Below, one piece after another: positions 57,721-64,000 of a DNA stretch of 64,000 nt. A model generated the notes under the pieces. It was given only the letters and a program-made list of their open reading frames with translations. It was not told where the DNA came from and did no database searches. The stretch is from Pogostemon cablin (taxonomy: Eukaryota; Streptophyta; Magnoliopsida; Lamiales; Lamiaceae), in NCBI GenBank assembly GCA_023678885.1, contig CM043006.1, positions 7,281,948 through 7,345,947 on the forward strand, written 5' to 3'. The first letter of the stretch is position 1, and the number at the start of each line of letters is the position of its first letter. Both the position numbers and the translations under genes were made by a program.

Positions 57721-58525
57721 TGATGAGAATCAGTCACTTCTTTAGATGTGTTTCATAGCTTCTCCTCATCGGACAAAATCAGTCGTGTTATGGTGTTATT
57801 ACACCTATATGAGATATGACATTATGCACTAAAGAGGAAAAGGATATATGCAAAATATTAAGAAAAAGCATATGTGTGGAACATCCGAAGAGGATAACTT
57901 CGTTCCAGCCAAGGATAAGAAAGTCGGGTTTAGTTTGAAGACGGGGGATAAAGTTAGCTCATCACCGAGAATGAACTTTCTTTTATTCCCAATCAAGTGA
58001 ATTTATCCCCAGTCTGCCCGGGTGTAAGCACATCCATTTATCCCCATCCACAATTGATTAATATTATGCTCAACTATAGCATGGAGGAGCACATTCCCTT
58101 CATTTATCACATATCAATATGCTCTATCAACCAATGAGGAGAAATTGGGAGCACTCCACAACTAATTTGATTCCATCTTCTACACATGGCAACACCTCAT
58201 TGGCTCATAAAATAGGGGATGGATCAAAGCTTGAGCCTTATGCAGGACACGTGAATATACAAGGATAAAAGGGGGATCACTCACTTCATCATCTTAAACA
58301 TACTCACACCCACAAAGAATTTTCTCTCAAGATTTCTACATTTCTATACTTGTTCAACACTGTAAATTAAGTCAACTATTCTAGCTCATGGAGTATGAGA
58401 GACTTCTCAATGTAACCTCATCAATAAAAGTACTCTTTCGACTCCCGTGGATGTAGGTTCTATTGAACCAAACCACGTTAAATCTCCTTGCATTTATTTA
58501 CTTTTCTTCAAGTTTTAGCTTATCA
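57721..58525 (+). repeat. Possible LTR of a Tat/Ogre-like or related element
   Basis: The right edge TTATCA is followed by TTGGCGACAGAGG, which has the TGGCGAC start common in Tat-clade primer-binding sites. Upstream are an AATAAAAG signal (58423), a GTGGATGTAGG phrase often seen in plant LTR ends (58449) and a weak TATA-like ATAAAATAGG (58207). The left end is a guess (TGATGAGAATC). No second LTR is in the window. Confidence 0.35.
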
Positions 58526-61500
58526 TTGGCGACAGAGGAGATTACCTCATTTATTTTCTTGTTTAAGTCTTCACGATGAAAACGAGCATCAACATTTGGC
58601 ATTCTCTATGGGAAACAACTTTGATTTTCGATCTGTGATTTCCTCCATCGTCGATTCTGCCGCCACTTCTATCAGAGTTATTCTGCATTAGTGGTTTTGC
58701 GTTCAGCTCACAAATCTCATCTCCCTCAAATGCTCAAAGCCAACTCACGAATACTCACAAATCTAGGCTCTACTCGTTCCAACTCATAAATCTGGTATTG
58801 AAAGAATTCTCACATCATTTCCCTTATTCTTCTTAAATATAGAATATTCTCCTGCCTAATTTTGTTTCCAAATCTTTGTTCTGCAATTTTTACCTTTGTC
58901 ATTATTGCCAATTTTATTGGAAACCTCCATTTTCGTAATTTTTAGCTCAATTCACAACCCTAGCTCTTTACGATGTTCAACTTTGTTTCTCAAATAATAC
59001 ACACCAAGAATCGCCCATTTCATTATCTTCTCTCTGAAAGCAGAAAAGAAATTTCATTCCAAATCATTCGGTTCAAATTAAACACCACGTCTCCTACTAT
59101 TCGATATTCTCCATTCATCTCTCTGGAATCTATGTTTTGAGCTATAGTCGCATAATCGGGAAACTCCACCACCTTCTTGTGTGGGCGAAGATCCCCACAT
59201 CAATAATGTCTACTGGTGAATCCCTTAAATCTAGAATGGGTAAGGAATGAGATCGAGCAGATGTCGCTAATCACCACGCAGAAGAGAACATCTCTTTATC
59301 TGAGGAGTTTATGGAAGGCGTGAATACGAATTCAAGGAAGAACACCAAGAAAAAATTATTTGAGAAGATGTCGGTTGCTCCGTGGGTGAGATCGATTAGA
59401 TTTTAAGAAAAATGCATGAGGAAAGAGAACTTAGAAAGAGTCGAGGTTATTTCCATGAATAAAAAAAGAAGAGAAAAGAAAGAGATTTCATGTCACATAT
59501 TATGAATCTGACGTGGAATGGCAAATTGATTTCAGCGAAGATATGATTTTCCCAAAAAGTTCAGCTTTAAAACATATAGATGATACACTGCAAAGATCGT
59601 AGGTTTGTCAGGGAAGTTCTGGATAATAAAAAAAGAAGGCAGAGAGCGCCAAAAGAAAGCCAAGAAATGAACCGAGGCTATACCCGGATAAAAAATAATC
59701 GGAAAAAGAATATTGAGAAAGATTAACAGGGGATAGGATTGAGAAAAAGTCAAGAGACAAAAAAGCATAAAAACAAAATCTGAAAACGAAGGTCGGGAAA
59801 AAAGCACGGGTTTAGGCCCAGTAAAAAAGAAAAGAAAATCAGAAAGGAAGTATAAGGATCAAAGAAGACGGAAATTACTTTTAGTTTCAGATATTCATTT
59901 CTATGATTTCCTCCGTCGTGGTCGTTGCCGCCACTCCGATCAAAGTTCCTCTGTTGATTTCAACGATATCATCCCCGATAGTTGTAGATCTCAAAGACAT
60001 CAGCCCAGTGGTTGGATATCTGTTTTCGTTTTCAGTTTGTGGAAGAAGAATAGAGTTCCTTTGTTCTTGTACCTAATGCTCAAGACTCAACTCTCTAGTT
60101 CTGTTGGTTCACTATCAGAGATCTTCTGCTTCAACAATTGAAAGCTCCGCTCAGAAATTTCATTTCCCTCGTAAGCTTCAATCCTAGTCATAATTCTGTT
60201 ATGCAAAGATCCTGACTTAGATCCCAAAATTTATTTCTCTGTATATTCTTAACTTAATTCACAATTCTGAAATTCCTCCTGATTTTTTAAACCTGACTCA
60301 CATGCACTCACAAATTGGGGAATTTTATGTATTTATTCCCTTATTCTTCTTTCTAGACATATTTACTCAAACCTTATTGCAATATTATCCAATAAAATAA
60401 TCATGTCGTCTATTCCTTATCTTCTTCAAATCTTATTACAGAGAATATTGCTATTTTTTTATTTTTTCCATATTATCATATAAATCTCATCCCAAATCTA
60501 TCATGTTCACAATACCAAGACATCCATTCTCAAAAATCTCTGAGATCCAAAACATAGTATGTGTCCTAAATTCGGAGCAGATAAAGTAGGAAAAAAACAA
60601 GAGTAATTCAGTTTGGTATAGCGTGTGTCACTATCAGATAAAAAAATAGAGAGATCACTAAGAACGAAAGCTAAGGAAAGTAGATGAAATGAGCCGGGAC
60701 TATACCTAAAGAGAAAAAAAAGATAGAAAGTCATAGAAGATCCAAAATTTTATGATGTCTTCTGAAGAGCTCCTAAATTCCGAAAAGCATAAATTGGGGA
60801 TGGCTCAAGGGGTTAGAACGTGTGTCATTATTCAAATGAAGGAGAGAAAATAATCAGATTTGGAAATCTCTAAGGGGAAGAAGTTTCTTCACCAGCATGA
60901 ATACCGGTTTAAAGCAGAACACAATGAAAAAGTTATTTGAGTTCAGATATGATGAAGGGATATCTCAGATGGTAGAGCGTACATTTGATAAATTGTTAAG
61001 ATCGAAGGTTAGGCTAAGGATATCTAGTCAGGAAAGAAAAAAGAACATGGATAAACCCACGACAAAAAGTCGGTGATCCATGATAAAAAGTCGGCAACAA
61101 AAAAAAGAAAAAGGACCGAGCTGACGATATCAAAGAAAGAAAAGATCATCACCAAAGGAAATATGCCTGGTAAAGTTACAGGTTTTAGGCAGTTTGATCA
61201 AAAGGTTAAGGAAGAAGACTTAAAATCTTCTCACTAATAAAGCTTGCAAAGATTGCCGAAAAATAAAGCCAAGAATTATGGGAGTCAGATAGAAACAACT
61301 GCAAGGTCTTTTCAAATTTGAAATGATAGTGATCAGAAAAAAAATGGCTTGAGAGGATAATTCTTTTAAAGTCTAACATCGAATCTTAAAAACGACTGAC
61401 CGCATTAAATGGATATCATAGAGAAGCTGACCCTCTAGAGGCCCAGCCGAAAAATGAAAAAAGAGAAAGAGAATAGCTTTGAGCTAACTGAAAAATTATA

Positions 61501-61552
61501 GGGCATATTAGAGCTAACCAAAAAAAGGACATGAGACAACTGAAGCTAGGCC

Positions 61553-61652
61553 AAGAGCTAACGAAAAAAAGAAAGAGAAAAAGGCCAAGAGCTAATGAAA
61601 AAATGAAAGAGAAAGAGGCAAGAGCCAACGAAAAAATGAAAGAGAAAGAGGC
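61553..61652. repeat. Three tandem 33-34-bp purine-rich units
   Basis: The units start AAGAGCTAACG, AAGAGCTAATG and AAGAGCCAACG and each ends in an AAGAGGC or AAAGGCC type stretch. A related pair containing GGCTTTGATCCCACA lies at about 61736 and 61768. Confidence 0.85.
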
Positions 61653-62283
61653 AATAACGAACGAAAAATAGTTACAAGGCCTGCACGGCCAACAGGAAAA
61701 GAAAAAAGGATGGAATCCAGATAGGAAAAAAAAAGGGCTTTGATCCCACAAGAACAAGAAAAAGGGGGGCTTTGATCCCACATGACAAAAAAAAAAGGCC
61801 TGGAGCCATTTAGGAAAAAAAGGCCCTGAGCCATTTAAAAAAAAAAAGAACAGGGGATAGATTCCTCAAGAGAAAGTCAGAGGCAACACAGCTGAGAAGA
61901 AAAAAGAAGAAAGACAAAGAAAGAAGAGCCGACAAAAAAGATCCGGGGATAGACCCAGATGGGAAAAGAAAGCCAAACAGAACAACCAAGAGAAAAAATC
62001 TAAAAAAGAAAGGGAATATCTCAGTGGTAGAGCATTTTATGTTGACACTCTAAAAGCGTAAGAGACCAGGCATCATCTAGATTGGATTAGGAAAACCTAA
62101 GGCTCCACCTCGTGGAGATGTGGAAGTAAACATGCTAGGTATAAAGTTGAAATCTTGTTCATCTAAATTAAGAAGTCAAGGCCTTATGGATGAAGATGAA
62201 ATTAAGAAGTCAAGGCTTTATGGATGAAGCAATATGGAAATGAAAAAGCAACATGGAAATGGAAATTGAAGAAGAGGAATATA

Positions 62284-62938
62284 GTCAGCATATTGCTTGA
62301 CATAATGAAAAGGAATTAGATATTCAGTTCATCAACGTTCTCTTCTTCAATTAATTCTTATAGAATGCCGGAGGAAAAGCAACATTGGAGGAAAAGATAT
62401 ATAGTCAGCATATTGTTTGATTTATGAGAAAGAAAAAGCTGAGCTTGAGATATAGTCTCAATAAAGTATTCGAAATATGAAATATTGATAAAAAATAGAG
62501 AGACAGAGTTTTTTGATCAGATTTCTCATAAAAGGGGTAACGCAAAGTTCGAAGCTAGAAATGAATTCAAGAAATAGCTCATTCGTCCCAAAAATCTGAG
62601 AATAAATTCCTGGAAAGCATGATAAATTTCTCAGGAAGAACGAATATTCCAAAGATTAAAGGAGAAGGCAGAAATCTTAGAGGATATTAAGCTTGGCAAC
62701 AGAGGATATTATGCTCGGGAATAAAAAATAATTTCAGACATGGGCATCTATGTCACAATTTTTCTGGTGCAGGGGATCAATTCCAAGGCAACACATATAT
62801 TCAATGCCAACAATGGCGTGGCTCCATGTATTGAACATCCACGCTACTCCACCCAACAAGATTTCGCTCCCTTGTTAAAGTCAGCCCACCCGGAAAGAAG
62901 CCCAGCAACTAAGATATCGTCGTCAGCATATTGCTTGA
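62284..62938. repeat. Three dispersed copies of GTCAGCATATTGYTTGA
   Basis: Copies at 62284, 62404 and 62922 share 16-17 bp in the same orientation, separated by unrelated sequence. Confidence 0.8.
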
Positions 62939-63536
62939 CATAAAAAATAAAAGAATCCAAATTTGAGAATATCGACTTCAAGAAAAATGCCGCTCGCATT
63001 GGCATGTTCTTGTTCAGTTGAATTCTTATTCTTCAACTATGTCTGTTCTAGCAATGCTGTTCTGAACTCCACATCCAAGCTCGCAGTTAACGATGGCAAG
63101 GCAATGTAGAATGCCATTATCACCAATTCCATTGTTGTTTTTCAGTTTGTTGGCATTGAAATTCACCAACCTGTCGATTTTTCTTCCAAGATTCAAATAC
63201 CAGCAACAAGGAGTTTTAATCAAAATTTGCGTTCAGAATTTTGAGATGTTTGATGGGAAGAGAATCATCCCGACGTTCTACCAAGAAAATCCAATCCAAT
63301 ATTTCTTAATTAATAGAAGGGAACTTGAGGATAAGTCTAGAAAGGGAAGCAAGAGACAAGCTGATATTGAAACTCGGGGGCTAAAAGAGAACTCGAGGAT
63401 AATTAAATCCAGAAATAAAATAAGAGACTCGGGGCTGCACAATGAAGAAGGATAGTGCTGATTGGTTAGAGCATGCGATGGCCACATCAAAGTATAAGAA
63501 ATTAAGGTTCTATTTAGCTGAAGGGTGAAACCAACA

Positions 63537-63688
63537 TTGAGCACATCACGGTTAACTTTCCAACGAAAGATAAGAAATCAAGATTTTATTAATTTGGGAA
63601 GAAGAAATCTGAGGATAACGTTGAGCACGTCACGGTAAACTTTCCAGCAAATGATAAGAACTTGAGATTTCATCCATTGGGGAAGAAA
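63537..63688. repeat. Imperfect tandem duplication, ~84-bp period
   Basis: Copy 1 (63537-63606) and copy 2 (63621-63688) share TTGAGCACRTCACGGTWAAC and following TTTCCA and GATAAGAA phrases. Confidence 0.8.
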
Positions 63689-64000
63689 CAAAGATTTTAT
63701 ATGATTGAGATGTGAAAATCGAAACTCCATTCAATGTAAAGCCGAGGCTCCAGGTGGGATGAAGAAAAGGTATAAAACATTGTGCAGTTGACTAGCACGT
63801 AAAAGCAAAGCTGAATGTTACAAATTGGAAATTTGATGAGGAAGCTAAATGTCAAGAAGATATAGAATGGCTCGGGTCAAAATATCGGGCGGAGGATAAT
63901 GCTAACCTTTTTCGTATGTGAAAGCTCAGTCGATTGGAGCATGTGACATCTGATTTCCCCTCAAGAAGTAAATGCTGATTTATCGGATGAGAAGTTCGAT

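Larger units (their letters stand above)
60796..63962 (+). repeat. Dispersed tRNA 5'-half-like modules
   Basis: Five short segments resemble the first half of a tRNA with an A-box-like D arm: 60796-60832 (GGGGATGGCTCAAGGGGTTA), 60957-61017 (GGGATATCTCAGATGGTAGA), 62012-62075 (GGGAATATCTCAGTGGTAGA), 63451-63490 (TGATTGGTTAGAGCATGCGA) and 63921-63962 (AAGCTCAGTCGATTGGAGCA). None has a recognisable complete cloverleaf, so they are not called tRNA genes. Confidence 0.4.
58527..64000 (+). other. Purine-rich non-coding retroelement-like region
   Basis: About 5.5 kb with no convincing gene. The plus strand is strongly rich in GA/GAAA. A phrase of about 50 bp (GATTTCCTCCRTCGTSG ... GCCGCCACT) occurs twice, at 58638-58690 and 59909-59945. 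Several tandem repeats and tRNA-like fragments are listed separately. If 57721-58525 is an LTR, this would be the inside of a large non-autonomous derivative. The longest ORFs (61416-61781 minus, 63093-63455 plus) show no known domain. Confidence 0.4.

Noticed and set aside
61416..61834. Minus ORF of 121 aa, very rich in Phe, Ser and Leu, like a multi-pass membrane protein
   Set aside because: It reads across tandem purine-rich repeats on the opposite strand; composition explains it.
63093..63455. Plus ORF of 120 aa
   Set aside because: No recognisable domain, no neighbours that support it, and it lies in the repeat-rich non-coding region. Left out as a gene.

Overview
The window looks like heterochromatic or intergenic plant nuclear DNA, most likely from a dicot. 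I found no convincing host protein-coding gene, no rRNA and no functional tRNA gene. The plant assignment rests on Athila-type Ty3/gypsy elements primed by tRNA-Asp (PBS TGGCGCCGTTGCCGGGGA), a Tekay/Del-type chromovirus primed by initiator tRNA-Met, a miniature TRIM element and a probable endogenous pararetrovirus fragment. Almost all ORFs are decayed retroelement genes.

Layout. (1) 1-26205, minus strand: two Athila-like elements in tandem, fused with no LTR visible between them. Element A2 runs 5' LTR (24540-26205), PBS, gag, a protease/RT fusion caused by a deletion, RNase H, integrase, a 3' non-coding region and a spliced third ORF (18620 down to about 16485). Element A1 follows with protease, RT, RNase H, integrase, a 3' non-coding region and its own third ORF, which runs off the left edge. 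A nearly complete Tekay-type chromovirus (5509-14328; LTRs about 2.0-2.1 kb; 4-bp duplication ATAT) sits inside the RT of A1. A small unclassified element (about 2183-3137) sits in the A1 3' region.

(2) 26206-52822, plus strand: two Athila derivatives in tandem (A3 and A4) sharing one central LTR. Both keep gag but have lost protease, RT, RNase H and integrase in the same way. Element X (27934-36134, minus; gag and protease only) interrupts the A3 gag. Element Y (40072-48878, minus; target duplication TATAC) interrupts the shared LTR. Y is itself composite, with three LTRs and two primer-binding sites.

(3) 52836-54879, minus: broken ORFs resembling the movement-protein end and capsid region of a Caulimoviridae-type polyprotein. 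They are split by a 247-bp TRIM (54418-54664) with 61-bp LTRs and target duplication TCTTG.

(4) 54880-64000: a tandem-repeat patch, a candidate non-autonomous DNA transposon (55612-57115), an LTR-like segment, and about 5.5 kb of purine-rich, non-coding, retroelement-like sequence with tandem repeats and tRNA-like fragments.

The most interesting signal is a class of short inverted-repeat cassettes in the Athila-like elements. They occur in the 5' part of the LTR and again inside the element (gag/protease linker, 3' region). The arm sequence differs between elements (GGTTCGACC/GGTCGAACC; GTTCGACC/GGTCGAAC followed by A; GCTCGACC/GGTCGAGC; ACACGGCC/GGCCGTGT), but complementary arms are kept. 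In most elements the LTR and internal copies are of the same subtype.

Readings were done by eye on the sequence. No alignments or database searches were run, so domain assignments rest on recognised motifs and on comparison between copies within the window.
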